Source: Flavobacterium araucananum (GTDB lineage Bacteria > Bacteroidota > Bacteroidia > Flavobacteriales > Flavobacteriaceae). From it: a stretch of DNA of 64,000 bases. Shown here in pieces: positions 63,930 through 64,000 of this stretch. Every line of letters starts with the position of its first letter. The stretch's first letter is position 1. Under the pieces are notes generated by a model. That model made no database searches. It worked only from the letters and a program-made list of their open reading frames with translations, and had not been told where the DNA came from. The position numbers were made by a program, and so were the translations under genes. The stretch lies in contig NZ_MUGS01000004.1 of NCBI RefSeq assembly GCF_002222055.1, positions 353,441 through 417,440 of the forward strand. The letters are read 5' to 3'.

Positions 63930-64000
63930 ATGAAAAAAAACTACCTAATTGTACTTTTTATTATACCAATATTGATGCAATCTCAGGATATTCTTTGGGA
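63930..64000 (+). CDS. Exported protein, 3' partial
   Basis: An ATG opens a frame that runs to the end of the window. The visible 23 residues (MKKNYLIVLFIIPILMQSQD...) form a signal peptide with likely cleavage after the SQ pair, as in many Flavobacterium exported proteins. The rest of the gene is outside the window, so the product cannot be named. Confidence 0.65.
   Translation, partial: MKKNYLIVLFIIPILMQSQDILW

Overview
The window is AT-rich DNA from a member of the Bacteroidota, most likely Flavobacterium or a close relative. The evidence is TonB-dependent receptors with carboxypeptidase-regulatory-like domains, type IX secretion (T9SS) sorting tails, FecI/FecR-type sigma/anti-sigma pairs, an SDR-type threonine dehydrogenase, a flavastacin-like astacin, and promoters of the Bacteroidota form (TTG, then TAnnTTTG). 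I saw no rRNA, tRNA, CRISPR array, insertion sequence or integrase.

Region 1 (1-32070) is a large hybrid polyketide/nonribosomal peptide assembly line, all on the + strand, and its 5' end lies outside the window. Order: (KS end)-AT-KR-ACP-C-A-T; KS-AT-KR-ACP; a repeat-rich gap; TubC_N-C-half C; a free-standing class III aminotransferase; half C-A-T-C-A-T; TubC_N-C-A-T-E-C-A-T-E-terminal C. Specificity residues that I read by eye against GrsA numbering suggest Asn, unassigned, Asn, Gly-like and Ser. Both ATs carry the HAFH signature of malonyl-CoA. No thioesterase, MbtH or phosphopantetheinyl transferase is visible. The chain ends in an odd terminal condensation domain (HHALADN). Other peculiarities are two C-terminal half C domains flanking the aminotransferase, an epimerase behind a Gly-like module, a duplicated Asn adenylation domain, and a promoter region with two 18-bp direct repeats spaced 22 bp apart.

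Region 2 (32152-36870) holds an outer-membrane beta-barrel receptor directly behind the last NRPS gene, a small unknown protein, L-threonine 3-dehydrogenase, and an orphan periplasmic domain like the C-terminus of BlaR1/M56 proteins.

Region 3 (37049-42244) is an ECF sigma factor, a 69-aa protein, FecR, an STN-containing TonB-dependent receptor and a DUF4249 lipoprotein: a cell-surface signalling and uptake operon. Region 4 (42784-46670) encodes two exported metallopeptidases, an astacin lipoprotein and a HEFAH enzyme with a beta-helix and T9SS tail, separated by long perfect hairpins.

Region 5 (46816-51677) is mostly minus strand: two SDR oxidoreductases divergent from an HxlR regulator over a cluster of six GTAAC repeats, an AHSA1-like protein, an M20 peptidase gene broken by a homopolymer frameshift, and a DUF1349-like protein. 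Region 6 (51842-62722) is a LuxR-type regulator followed by a second ECF sigma/FecR/TonB-receptor locus with a beta-helix lipoprotein, a T9SS protein, another lipoprotein and an S41 protease. The window ends with small hypothetical genes and the first codons of an exported protein.
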